NCBI RefSeq assembly: GCF_012641435.1
Contig: NZ_JABAIJ010000001.1
Span: 1,240,001 to 1,304,000 of the forward strand
From: Rhizobium sp. P38BS-XIX
Lineage (GTDB): Bacteria > Pseudomonadota > Alphaproteobacteria > Rhizobiales > Rhizobiaceae
Length of the DNA: 64,000 nucleotides
Direction of reading: 5' to 3'
Both the position numbers and the translations under genes were made by a program. The notes under the pieces are model-generated. The model did not search any database and was not told where the DNA came from. It saw only the letters and a list, made by a program, of their open reading frames with translations. This document shows positions 36,275 through 45,482 of this stretch, one piece after another; position 1 is the first letter of the stretch; each line of letters opens with the position of its first letter.

Positions 36275-37606
36275 CTATTCGGCCGCCTGTTCCGTCATTT
36301 TGAAGTCGGAATAGACCTGGTTACGACCATTGTGCTTGGCCATGTAGAGAAACTGATCGGCAGCATTGAGATAGTTCTCAAAGGCTTCATAACCGACGAT
36401 CTCCGCAACACCGATGGAAACGGTGACAGCCAGCTCCTCGTCGTCGGCATGGACTTTTAGATCCGCAAGGCTCAACCGAACCTCGTCGCATAGCGCTGTC
36501 GCAGCCCGCGAGTTCATTTCCGTAAAGAGGATCGCGAATTCCTCGCCGCCCAGCCGCGACAGCAGATTGCCGCTGCCTTCGAACAGCGAATGCAGACGAC
36601 CGGCAACCGCTTTCAGCACCTGATCGCCGATCTCGTGGCCATAGGTGTCGTTCAGCTTCTTGAAGTGATCGATATCGAGGATCGCGACGCAGCTCGGACG
36701 CTGGCGGCGCAGGCACTCATTCACCAGCCGCGGCCCATGATCATAAAAATAGCGGCGATTGAAGAGGCCGGTCAGATAATCGCTCGCCGCCGCCGCGCGC
36801 AATTGCTTCAATTGCGTCAGCGTCTCGACATTCAATGCGATACGGCACTGCAATTCTTCCGGGACATACGGACGGTAGATGAAATCGCTGGCTCCGGCTT
36901 TCAGGAAGGTCGCTGATAGCAGCCGGTCGTTCGAAGATGAGATCCCGATGATCCGCATCCGGTCCGACCCATAACGATGGCGTATGCGGCGGGTCAGCTC
37001 ATGACCGTTCATATCAGGCATGTTGTAGTCGGTCACGACGACCTCGATGTCCTCGAAGCTTTCGAGCACCGCAAGAGCCTCGACGCCGGTGCTGGCTTCG
37101 GCGACTTTGAACTGTTGCGCCTCCAGCATGTCCGTCAACATCTTTCGAGCCGACGGAACATCATCCACAACCAATACGCGTGTCGATCGATTGGCGATAG
37201 CCCGTCGGACGGCCGCAACCAGATTATCGAGCGCGAACTCGCTGTCTTTCAGCACGTAATCGACGACGCTGCGTTCCATGATGCGGCTACGCGTCGCCAT
37301 ATCGAAGGATGCGGTGAAAACGATCGTCGGGATATTGTGAGCGACGGCGACGTCAAGCGCCTCGCCATGAGCAGCATCGGGAAGATTGAGGTCGATCACC
37401 GCCATGGTAAAGCTGAGATCGGGCTCTGCAAGTGCCTCATTCAGCATCTTCAGGGAGGAACAATGGGTCACGGACAGGCCGAGCTCCGCTTCGAAGCGGT
37501 GCGATAGCACGGCGGAAAACATGCGCGAATCCTCGACCAGAAGTATTTTCTGGCCGCTATTGCGATAGCTTCCACCACCGCTCAGGGATCCCACATGCAG
37601 CACCAT
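36275..37606 (-). CDS. Double-receiver diguanylate cyclase (PleD-like)
   Basis: A 443-residue response regulator: receiver 1 at about 18-135 (ILLVEDSRMF, VIDLNLPDAAHG with the phospho-Asp), receiver 2 at about 142-265 (VLVVDDVPSARKML, VVTDYNMPDMNG), then a GGDEF domain at about 285-435 whose active site reads RLGGEEFAILF. It should make cyclic di-GMP under phosphorelay control, at the pole or in the cytoplasm as PleD does. The receiver pair is closely similar to that of the next upstream gene, indicating duplication. Confidence 0.92.
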   Translation of the reverse strand: MVLHVGSLSGGGSYRNSGQKILLVEDSRMFSAVLSHRFEAELGLSVTHCSSLKMLNEALAEPDLSFTMAVIDLNLPDAAHGEALDVAVAHNIPTIVFTASFDMATRSRIMERSVVDYVLKDSEFALDNLVAAVRRAIANRSTRVLVVDDVPSARKMLTDMLEAQQFKVAEASTGVEALAVLESFEDIEVVVTDYNMPDMNGHELTRRIRHRYGSDRMRIIGISSSNDRLLSATFLKAGASDFIYRPYVPEELQCRIALNVETLTQLKQLRAAAASDYLTGLFNRRYFYDHGPRLVNECLRRQRPSCVAILDIDHFKKLNDTYGHEIGDQVLKAVAGRLHSLFEGSGNLLSRLGGEEFAILFTEMNSRAATALCDEVRLSLADLKVHADDEELAVTVSIGVAEIVGYEAFENYLNAADQFLYMAKHNGRNQVYSDFKMTEQAAE

Positions 37607-37792
37607 TTCCCTTCAATTCCTCCTACGCCGTCCGGCACTCGAACGTTCAATCAGCTATATCTCGTCAAACTGCCCAGGCAGCATCCTGAACAGGATTCGT
37701 AAAAAATTGGAACCACAGATTGCAGGTATTTACCTAAAAAATGACGATTCCTCACATTTGATGCGCATTGTCTCCGCCGCGCACATATTATC

Positions 37793-38623
37793 TCACGCCA
37801 CTTCCCTAACTCGGCGAGCCGATTGGATCTGCAATAATGTGTCGAGATTTTGATTCACGCGGCAGTAGAATTCCTCATCGATGAACGGTCGCAACATGAA
37901 ATCATTGCCGCCGGCCTTGAGGAACCGCGCCGAAAGAAGCCTGTTGGTGGAGGACGAGACGCCGATGATGCGCAGCTCATGCGACCCGCGGGTCGCCCGA
38001 ATGCGCCGCGTCAACTCGAAACCATCCATATCGGGCATGTTGTAATCCGTAACCATCAGACCGATATCCGGATTGGTCTTCAGCAGCTCAAGCGCCTTGG
38101 CACCGTTTTCGGCCACGCTGACCCGGAAATTGTAGCGCTTCAATCGGCTCGACAGCAACGCCCGTGCCGTCGCGCTATCATCGACGATCAGGACGTGATG
38201 GCGGTGATTGGTAAGGAAGCGGCAGATCGATTCCGCCAGCATATCGACAGCAAAGACGTTATCCTTGAGAATGTAATCGACCACATTCTTGGCAATCAGT
38301 TCGTCTCGCGTGCCTTCCAGAAACGTGCCGGTAAAGGCGATCGTCGGGATGCTGAGATCGAGCAGATAGGTCAGAGCCTCGCCCTTTTCAGCCCCGGGCA
38401 GGTTCATGTTGGAAATCGCGAGCTTGATCGGCTCGGATGACTTGTCGTAGGCGAGCTGCAGCTCATCGAAATTTCGGCAGATCTCGACATCGATATCCAG
38501 AAGCTCTCTCAGCCTCGTGCCGATCATCGATGTGAAGAGGTTGGAATCTTCCACCAGAAGAATGCGGGAGCCGGCAAGCGAAGCGCCGGAATATTGCATT
38601 CCAGAAACACCCAGAAATGGCAT
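37793..38623 (-). CDS. Double-receiver protein with one degenerate receiver
   Basis: A 276-residue protein with two receiver domains and no output domain. Receiver 1 (ILLVEDSNLF) reads LAISNMNLPG where its paralogue has VIDLNLPD, so the phospho-accepting Asp is replaced by Asn. Receiver 2 keeps LIVDDSATARALL and VTDYNMPDMDG. It may sequester or tune phosphoryl transfer to the neighbouring diguanylate cyclase. The start at 38623 has AGG at moderate spacing; ATG 38599 is an alternative. About 250 bases upstream are free of genes. Confidence 0.88.
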   Translation of the reverse strand: MPFLGVSGMQYSGASLAGSRILLVEDSNLFTSMIGTRLRELLDIDVEICRNFDELQLAYDKSSEPIKLAISNMNLPGAEKGEALTYLLDLSIPTIAFTGTFLEGTRDELIAKNVVDYILKDNVFAVDMLAESICRFLTNHRHHVLIVDDSATARALLSSRLKRYNFRVSVAENGAKALELLKTNPDIGLMVTDYNMPDMDGFELTRRIRATRGSHELRIIGVSSSTNRLLSARFLKAGGNDFMLRPFIDEEFYCRVNQNLDTLLQIQSARRVREVA

Positions 38624-38875
38624 AATAAAAACCTGTTTTTGAAAATTGCTCCTCTACAGTTGTTCTAGAACAAAGCATTTGAATATTTGTTAAATCGACT
38701 GGTTTCCCGAAGATGAAGGAAATAGCTGTCAGCTCCTCGCCTTTCGGCAAGCCTATTCACCTTCGGCTCTTCTCATGTCGGGGCGACATCTTCAGAGTGC
38801 AGCACACCATCGCATGCAGACTGAACCAGATCTGCAGCTATAGTTGTCTCAATCGATAGCCGAGCAACGGCCTTA

Positions 38876-41494
38876 TCATTCGGCCACCGATCGTCCCCGG
38901 CGACGGCTTGGTGCCTTTGCCTCGGCTCCGCTATCAGCGGGAGAGACGATGGTTTCGGCAGGCCCATCCTCAGCCTCGGGGCCATCAGCGGACTCCGTCA
39001 GGCTGCTTGCTGCATCCGCTGGCCTATTACGAGCGCCGTCACGAATGATGCGCAGTTCCTGATGCGGATAGGGAATGGAAATTCCCTCCTCGCGGAACCG
39101 CTTCAGGATCTCAATGCGCAGGTTGTTGCGGATTTCCATGCCGTCGGACAGATCCGACAGATAAAAGCGCATTTCAAAATCGAGCGACGAAGGGCCGAAG
39201 CGCAAGAATTCGACATGCGGCTCGGGATTTCTCAAAACCTTGGGGATGGAACGGACGAGCTCCAAAAGGATTTCCATGACCTTGCGCGGATCGGTATCGA
39301 AGCTCACTGAGACCGGAATTTCCGAGCGGGCCAGCCTGTTACGGTGCGTCCAGTTCCCGACCGAGGCGTTGATGAGTTCCGAATTCGGCACGATGATCGA
39401 CTGCTTGCGGAAGGTCTCGATCTCCGTCGCACGCACCGAGATGCGCTTGACGATGCCTTCCGATGTCCCCGACACGATCCAGTCGCCGACCTTGAACGGT
39501 CGCTCGACAAGCAGGATCAGACCCGACACGAAGTTCGAAACGATGTTCTGCAGGCCGAAACCGATACCGACGGACAAGGCGCTGGCAACCAGGGCCAGGC
39601 TCGACAGATCGATGCCCGCAGCGGAAATGGAGATGATCGCCGCAACCGCGATGCCGAGATAGCCGATGCCGGTCCTGACCGAATTGCGAACACCGAGATC
39701 CACCTGCCCGCGCGCCATGACATTGCTGTCCAGCCAGCGCTGGAACCAGCGCGTGACCAGATAGCCGCCGGCAAAGAGCAGAATGCCGACGCAGATGCCG
39801 AGCAGCGAGATGGAAATGTTGCCGATCTTGATCTCGGTGAACAGTCGGTAAGCGAAGACCTCGAGATCCTGAATGTGGAAGCCCCAGGAAAGCAAAATCA
39901 GCGGAATTCCCGTCAGCAGGGCGACAGCATAGGTGGCGAGACCGGCGACCAGACCGCCCTGATCGAGGGCGACATCTCCAAGCCTGAGCTTGCTTTGCAG
40001 AAAGCGGCCAATGATCGTCTCGGCAAAAACTCCCTGTTTCGAGACAGCTTTGCCGAGCTGGAAGCCGAGATACATGGTCGCGATAACGGCGCTTGTCACG
40101 ATCATCTGCGTTGCCATGAAGCGGGCGAGACCGACATAGCCGATGAACGAGATAAAGATGACTACAATGCCGAGAACGCGAAGGATGATCGCCATGCCGT
40201 GCGGCCAGCGACGTCCGGGCGCATCCGGATCGCCATTCTTGGCCAGCATCGGAGAACCGAACGAGGCCGCGATCAGGATCAATCCGATGAGCAGCGCGGC
40301 AAAAAAGCTCTTCGCCACGGTGACGACGACAGGCGATCCCATGGATTCGCTGATGCGATCGAAAACGTAGTCGAGACCATTGACCACCGCCATGGCCTGC
40401 AGACACCAGGTCAGAGAATGGGCACCCTTGTTCGACAACTTGACCAGGCGCCAATGCGGCCTGAACGGTGCGAAGACGGCGTTGCTCAGACGGCCGACGA
40501 AATAGACCAAGCCGATGAAACCGAAGAGCGCCGCCAAAATCGGCGAGATATCCGGCCGCAGAACGTTGAAGTTCGACAGGAAGAAAAACGACGTGACCAG
40601 AAATGCGACGAGCGACAGTGTACGGATGAGGGTTGACCAGAACGCGACCGAGAGGCGGCTGATATAGGCCGGATTCTCGATGGTTTCATCCTGCACGTAA
40701 TAACGCCGAAACACACGATATCCGCCCGACAGGAAGATGAGGGCCGCCCCCATCGACAGGAAGACGGCGGTCAGCAACGAGCCAAGCTTTGCCTTCACCG
40801 CGAAGCCGATCCAGCTCGTCACCGCATCTTTGAACCGGAAGCTCTCATCGACAAGCGCCGAGCCCGCATCCTGAAACGTACTGACGGACACTTCCGTACG
40901 TTTCAGCAACGTCTCGGTAAATAGCCTGCGCCGCTTTTCCATCAGTTGCATCGACAGCCGATTGGTTTCCGTCGTCAGACTATCGGCATCGAGCGTAAGC
41001 GCGCTGATCTGTGAGCGCTCGGCGTTGAGACGTTCGCGCTCCTGAGAGACGATCGCCGCTTCCGGCGGCTGCCCTTCCTTGGGCGCTGCACCAAGCTGGG
41101 CCAGGCGGGCATCGATCTCGGTCGTGCGCGGCTTCAGTCGCGCCGAAATGGCCGCGACCGACCGGTTGAGATCATCGGACTGACCGGAAAGCGCCACCAG
41201 GGCTTCGTCGTCCATGCCTCCCTGCTTCACGCTGTCATGAAGCGACGTATAATCCTTCTTTGCCTTGTTGAGATCCGCAACGACAGCCTCCAGCAAACCG
41301 TTGGCAACTGGCTGGGGTTGCTGATCGGCCGGCTGAGCGGCTGGCGCCGGCGCGGACTGCTGCTGATCCTGCGCGAAGGCGGCTCCATCTGTCGTCGGAA
41401 CGGCAGCCGCGGCAACGCTCAGCCCCAGCAGAAAAACGGACAGAATAAGGAAACGGAATTTCAACGGCCGCAAGCAGTGTTCCTCGTCGCGCAT
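38876..41494 (-). CDS. Large MscS-type mechanosensitive channel with DUF3772
   Basis: An 872-residue inner-membrane protein. A signal/anchor (LILSVFLLGLSVAAAAV) and Gln/Pro/Ala-rich linker lead to a periplasmic coiled-coil region (DUF3772; KKDYTSLHDSVKQGG, ERERLNAERSQIS). About ten membrane helices follow, then the MscS pore helix and beta domain (LVASALSVGIGFGLQNIVSNFVSGLILLVERPFKVGDWI, with the pore helix core SALSVGIGFGLQNIV). The cytoplasmic tail ends in disordered acidic then basic residues (SRRRGRSVAE). It should release solutes on osmotic downshock, as KefA/MscK-like channels do. Confidence 0.92.
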   Translation of the reverse strand: MRDEEHCLRPLKFRFLILSVFLLGLSVAAAAVPTTDGAAFAQDQQQSAPAPAAQPADQQPQPVANGLLEAVVADLNKAKKDYTSLHDSVKQGGMDDEALVALSGQSDDLNRSVAAISARLKPRTTEIDARLAQLGAAPKEGQPPEAAIVSQERERLNAERSQISALTLDADSLTTETNRLSMQLMEKRRRLFTETLLKRTEVSVSTFQDAGSALVDESFRFKDAVTSWIGFAVKAKLGSLLTAVFLSMGAALIFLSGGYRVFRRYYVQDETIENPAYISRLSVAFWSTLIRTLSLVAFLVTSFFFLSNFNVLRPDISPILAALFGFIGLVYFVGRLSNAVFAPFRPHWRLVKLSNKGAHSLTWCLQAMAVVNGLDYVFDRISESMGSPVVVTVAKSFFAALLIGLILIAASFGSPMLAKNGDPDAPGRRWPHGMAIILRVLGIVVIFISFIGYVGLARFMATQMIVTSAVIATMYLGFQLGKAVSKQGVFAETIIGRFLQSKLRLGDVALDQGGLVAGLATYAVALLTGIPLILLSWGFHIQDLEVFAYRLFTEIKIGNISISLLGICVGILLFAGGYLVTRWFQRWLDSNVMARGQVDLGVRNSVRTGIGYLGIAVAAIISISAAGIDLSSLALVASALSVGIGFGLQNIVSNFVSGLILLVERPFKVGDWIVSGTSEGIVKRISVRATEIETFRKQSIIVPNSELINASVGNWTHRNRLARSEIPVSVSFDTDPRKVMEILLELVRSIPKVLRNPEPHVEFLRFGPSSLDFEMRFYLSDLSDGMEIRNNLRIEILKRFREEGISIPYPHQELRIIRDGARNRPADAASSLTESADGPEAEDGPAETIVSPADSGAEAKAPSRRRGRSVAE

Positions 41495-41710
41495 AGATCA
41501 AGGTCAGCGGAGGATCCGGATCGCCCCGAACAAGAGGCCCCGAGTCGTCCTGAGGGTGATTGCAAATTTCATAGTCTTTACGCGCACGCCTTGTAAGACA
41601 AAGAAAGGCGACACAAAGGCATTTCCAGCCCTTATCAGGCGCTTTCACCGCTCAAGACCGCTATCGTCTGGCGAAGATAGGCTGATGAAGCAGGTTTGCA
41701 ATGGTGTGCC

Positions 41711-42727
41711 TCATGCCCGCCCCTGTCTCAGGATCAGGATGAAGGCGATCCCGCCGACAAGCCCGGTGACGATGCCGATCGGCATATCCTCCGGTGCCAT
41801 GATCAAACGCGCCACTATATCGGCCCAGATCAGGATCAGCGCGCCGAAGATGGCGCTCAAGGGGACGACACGAACATTGTCGCTGCCGGCGATCAGCCTG
41901 ACAAAATGCGGCACCATCAGCCCGACGAAGCCGATCGCGCCGGAAAAGGCTACCATCACGCCCGTCAGCAAAGCCGTGGTGACGAACAGAAGCAGACGAA
42001 ACTGCGTCACGGCGATCCCAAGCGTCGCGGCCGTCTCGTCGCCCATGGCGAGCGCATTTAGCTCCCTGCTTCTGGGGATCAGCAGAACAAGACTGAGGAG
42101 CAGGACGGCCGCCGGATAGATGATATGCTGCCATTGCGCCAGACCCAGCCCGCCAAGCATCCAGAAGACGACGGTGTTCGTTGCCCGGGGATCTCCAAGA
42201 AAAATCAGGAGATTTCCGAGCGCGGTGAACACGAAGGCGACCGCGACCCCTGAAAGCACCAGCCGATCGGCCGACTGCGAGCGTGTCAAACGCATGGTCA
42301 GTCCGACGGCGCCGGTTGCGAGCAGCGCACCTGCGAAAGAAAATAACGGCACCGTCAGCAAACCGAGGATCAACCCGGTGTGCAGCAAAGCCAGAATAGC
42401 GCCGAACGCCGCTCCCGATGAGACGCCGAGAAGATGCGGGTCCGCCAGCGGATTGCGTGTTAGCGCCTGTAGCACGGCGCCGGTGACGGCAAGCCCCGCC
42501 CCCACCAATCCTGCGAGAACGACCCGGGGAAAGCGCACATCCCAGACGATGCTCTCCTGCCCGCGCGACCAGGAGACAACAAATGCGCCTGAATGCAGCT
42601 TGTTGCCGACGATCGACCAGACCGTCGAAAAGGGGATGGGCGCTGCGCCGAGCGAAACGCCGGCGGTCACGGACAGGATGAAACAGAGGGCAAGGAGAAG
42701 AATGAGGATGAAGAGGTTGAGGCGCAT
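41711..42727 (-). CDS. FecCD/BtuC-type ABC permease for corrinoid uptake
   Basis: A 338-residue permease with about ten helices. Characteristic stretches are RFPRVVLAGLVGAGLAVTGAVLQ, RNPLADPHLLGVSSGAAFGA, and the ATPase-contact loop LGIAVTQFRLLLF, then GAIGFVGLMVPHFVRL. This is the BtuC/FecD family for cobalamin and siderophores. It is last in an operon that begins with a cobalamin riboswitch, which makes cobalamin or cobinamide the likely cargo. Confidence 0.88.
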   Translation of the reverse strand: MRLNLFILILLLALCFILSVTAGVSLGAAPIPFSTVWSIVGNKLHSGAFVVSWSRGQESIVWDVRFPRVVLAGLVGAGLAVTGAVLQALTRNPLADPHLLGVSSGAAFGAILALLHTGLILGLLTVPLFSFAGALLATGAVGLTMRLTRSQSADRLVLSGVAVAFVFTALGNLLIFLGDPRATNTVVFWMLGGLGLAQWQHIIYPAAVLLLSLVLLIPRSRELNALAMGDETAATLGIAVTQFRLLLFVTTALLTGVMVAFSGAIGFVGLMVPHFVRLIAGSDNVRVVPLSAIFGALILIWADIVARLIMAPEDMPIGIVTGLVGGIAFILILRQGRA

Positions 42728-42789
42728 GCGTCAATCTTAAAGAAGAGATCCGCCCAATGATCGATTGGACGGATCTGCATTGCGGATGA

Positions 42790-43749
42790 TTACATTGCGC
42801 TCGGATGAAGCGCCTTGGCGAGCGTCGCGATGGCCTCGATGTTGCGCGGGCCTGGCGTCGCCTCCACATAGGGCAACACGACGAAGCGATCGTTCTTTAC
42901 CGCATCGATCGCCTTGAAGGCGGGATTGCCCTTGAGAAACGCGATCTTCTGTGCGGCCGTCACCTGCCCGTAATCGACGATGACGATCACCTCCGGGTTC
43001 TTCTCGATCACCGGCTCCCAGGAGACCTCCGTCCAGCTCTTTTCCACATCGTCCATCACATTGCTGCCGCCGGCGGCTTCGATAAGCGCCGTGGGAATGC
43101 CATAGCGGCCCGAGGTAAACGGCTTCTCTTCGCCGGAATCATAGACAAAGACCCGCGTGGGCTTATCGACCTTGCCGATCTTTGCCTGGATCTCCGCAAG
43201 CTGTTTGCGATAGCCCGCAACCAGCGCCTCCGCCCTGTCTTCGACGCGGAAGATTTTCCCGAGATTGATGAGATCCACGAACATGTCGTCCATGGTCGGC
43301 TTGTTCTTCTGCATGACGAAGATGCAGGATTCCGTCAATTCGTAGACCTTGATGCCGAAGGGCGCCAATGTCTCCGGCGTTACCTCGCCGCCGACCTTCA
43401 TGCCGTAATTCCAACCGGCGAAATAGAAGTCGGCATTCGCGCCGAGAAGCACTTCCTTGCTCGGATATTTCGGTGACAGCTCAGGCAGTTCCTTGATGCC
43501 CTCGCGCAGCTTCTCATCCAGCGTTTTCCAACCGGATACGCCTGTATAGCCGACCATGCGATCCTGGAGCTTCAGCGCCAGCATCATCTCCGTCAGATTG
43601 ACGTCGTTGGAAACGGCCCGTTCCGGCGCCTTGTCGAAGGTCACGTCACGATTGCAGCTGCGCACCATAACGGGATCGGCCAATGCGGCACCGGCGAGAA
43701 ATGTCCCAAACAGCAAAGCGGCAGCGGACAGGGAAATGCGCGAAAACAT
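42790..43749 (-). CDS. BtuF-like periplasmic corrinoid-binding protein
   Basis: A 319-residue protein with a Sec signal (MFSRISLSAAALLFGTFLAG, cleavage after ALA). The mature part is a class III two-lobe binding protein: RAVSNDVNLTEMMLALKLQDRMVGYTG, PSKEVLLGANADFYFAGW, WEPVIEKNPEVIVIVDYG. The ATG at 43749 has GGAG at 7-base spacing. Open codons upstream to 43908 overlap the ATPase gene and are not used. It is third in the riboswitch-controlled operon. Confidence 0.87.
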   Translation of the reverse strand: MFSRISLSAAALLFGTFLAGAALADPVMVRSCNRDVTFDKAPERAVSNDVNLTEMMLALKLQDRMVGYTGVSGWKTLDEKLREGIKELPELSPKYPSKEVLLGANADFYFAGWNYGMKVGGEVTPETLAPFGIKVYELTESCIFVMQKNKPTMDDMFVDLINLGKIFRVEDRAEALVAGYRKQLAEIQAKIGKVDKPTRVFVYDSGEEKPFTSGRYGIPTALIEAAGGSNVMDDVEKSWTEVSWEPVIEKNPEVIVIVDYGQVTAAQKIAFLKGNPAFKAIDAVKNDRFVVLPYVEATPGPRNIEAIATLAKALHPSAM

Positions 43750-43769
43750 CAATAACTCCAAAGTTTTGA

Positions 43770-44552
43770 TTATCGAAGGGAAAAGGAAAAACGCCTGGCC
43801 TCGCCACCTGCCTGTTGATGCAGGCTGGCCCCGACCCGGAAAGCGGAAGAAATATGCTCCACGGTCAGCACATCCGTCGGCTGACCATGTCCCGTCAGCC
43901 GGCCGCAATCGAGCACGGCGACATGCGTGGCGAAATCGGCGGCAAGATTGATGTCGTGAAGCGTGGTGATAATGGTCCGCCCAAGGCCCTTGAGCAACTC
44001 GAGGATCTCAAGCTGGTGGCGGATGTCGAGATGATTGGTCGGCTCGTCCAGAATGATCAGCTCCGGCTCCTGCGCCAAGGCACGTGCGATCAGAGCGCGC
44101 TGCTTTTCGCCGCCGGAGAGCGACGCGAATTGCCTCAAAGCCAACGGTGCCAACTCCAGCCGCACAAGCGCCTGAGTCGTCACTTCGTGATCATGGTCGC
44201 TCCAGCGCGCCATGCCCTTGCGATGAGGAATGCGTCCCATCAGAACCACGTCACGGACGCTGAAGGGAAAATCGCTTGGTGTTTCCTGCGGGACGACGGC
44301 AATGCGTTGCGCTGCCTGGCGCGGGCCGATGGACCAGAGATCGACGCCATCCAGGCGCACCGTGCCTCGCTGCGGTTTGACCCCACGATAAAGGCAACGC
44401 AACAGCGTCGATTTGCCGGCTCCGTTCGGGCCGATAATCGCCAATCGATCGCCGGCATCGACGGACAGACTGATGCTGCTGATGATGGGCATGCCCTTGT
44501 GAGCACCCCATGTGACGCCCTCTGCGTCCAGTCTTGCGCTTCCTTCCCGCAT
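43770..44552 (-). CDS. BtuD/FecE-type ABC ATPase for corrinoid uptake
   Basis: A 260-residue ATPase: Walker A IGPNGAGKSTLLRC, Q-loop VVPQETPSDFPFSV, signature LSGGEKQRALIARALAQ, Walker B LIILDEPTNHLD, H-loop TTLHDINLAADF. The sequence is of the FecE/BtuD type. It lies 9 bases after the DUF1636 gene and 20 bases before the binding-protein gene. It powers the importer formed with the neighbouring permease. Confidence 0.9.
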   Translation of the reverse strand: MREGSARLDAEGVTWGAHKGMPIISSISLSVDAGDRLAIIGPNGAGKSTLLRCLYRGVKPQRGTVRLDGVDLWSIGPRQAAQRIAVVPQETPSDFPFSVRDVVLMGRIPHRKGMARWSDHDHEVTTQALVRLELAPLALRQFASLSGGEKQRALIARALAQEPELIILDEPTNHLDIRHQLEILELLKGLGRTIITTLHDINLAADFATHVAVLDCGRLTGHGQPTDVLTVEHISSAFRVGASLHQQAGGEARRFSFSLR

Positions 44553-44561
44553 GGTCTGCCC

Positions 44562-44978
44562 CTACTGCAATACAAGCGAGAGCTGGCGCTCGGCCGATAC
44601 AATAGCCGCCGGGATGCGCGCCAAGGTCTTTCCGCCTAACATCGTTGGACGTTCGCTTTCGCGCGTCAGCCCATCGGGCCGATCGCGATAGAGCTGCGCG
44701 AAGGAAACGAGCGCGCCGATATCCGCATCGCCCTCGATGTCACCGAAGAGGTACGTCGCCTTCGCCGTTGCCTGAAACGCAACCGTGCAAGGCCGCTCGC
44801 AGCCCGCCATGCAGACGCTACCCTCGAGGCTGAAGTCGTCGGAGAGTGCATCGCCAGCCTGGGCCAGCGCAGCTTGAAGATGCGTCAAAAGATCAAGGCC
44901 CGGTCTGCACGGCTTGCCGACATGGCGGCAATTGGTGCACACGGTGATCCGGTGTCTTGTCTCTTTCGCATTGTCCAT
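44562..44978 (-). CDS. DUF1636 Cys protein, first gene of corrinoid uptake operon
   Basis: A 138-residue cytoplasmic protein of the DUF1636 family. Four or more Cys are spaced as in metal-binding or thioredoxin-like ferredoxins (VCTNCRHVGKPCRPG, then SVCMAGCERPC). These resemble the [2Fe-2S] thioredoxin-like pattern. GGGAGG lies 6 bases before the ATG at 44978. It is the first gene after the B12 riboswitch, which suggests a role in cobalt or corrinoid handling or reduction after import. Its function is not established. Confidence 0.82.
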   Translation of the reverse strand: MDNAKETRHRITVCTNCRHVGKPCRPGLDLLTHLQAALAQAGDALSDDFSLEGSVCMAGCERPCTVAFQATAKATYLFGDIEGDADIGALVSFAQLYRDRPDGLTRESERPTMLGGKTLARIPAAIVSAERQLSLVLQ

Positions 44979-45103
44979 GAGAAGCCTCCCGGAGATCGAG
45001 CCGGAGGCAAAATCAAGATAGGGCCAGCGAACGCAGATGCGCCCTTGCCCAACCACTGAATTTCCATCGGAACACCCCGTCCGTTGCGGTTGATATCGTC
45101 GAT

Positions 45104-45262
45104 GGCAGGTCTCCTGGCTCGCGGGTCACAGCCCGTTCGCGCCTTCCCGGCATAACGCCAGTGGCATTCTGCGAACGCACTCTCCGCTTACAGTTGCGGG
45201 GGCAGCCACGGTTTAGACCCCTGATGGGTAATTCGCACCGTGTTCCCTTTTCAGCCGCCGGC
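45104..45262 (-). promoter_or_regulatory. Cobalamin riboswitch (compact form) of the uptake operon
   Basis: On the minus strand, in order: AAAAGGGAACACGGTG (45239-45254), the CCCCCGCAACTGTAAGCGGAGAG core, GCCACTGGC at 45157-45165, GCCGGGAAGGC, and the B12 box AGCCAGGAGACCTGCC at 45104-45119. It is an almost textbook cobalamin aptamer of about 160 nt. It ends about 125 bases before the DUF1636 start. Confidence 0.95.
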
Positions 45263-45482
45263 CGGATTTTTCCGAAGGCAGCACCATCAACTGCATTCTT
45301 CTCACAGAAACCGATGGCGGGCAACGGCGATGTCATGATGCTTCGTCTATCCTGAAATCTTAAATTCAAACCTAGTTACGTTATTACATTACACATTACA
45401 AGCAAATATCACTATGCCTCAACATCACCCCTTCTGCGAGGGTGATGACATGAGCTTTCTGTCTCAATCATCGTCGGCTGTG

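Noticed and set aside
45013..45369. 118-codon minus-strand frame upstream of DUF1636
   Set aside because: It lies across the cobalamin riboswitch, whose conserved blocks explain the sequence.
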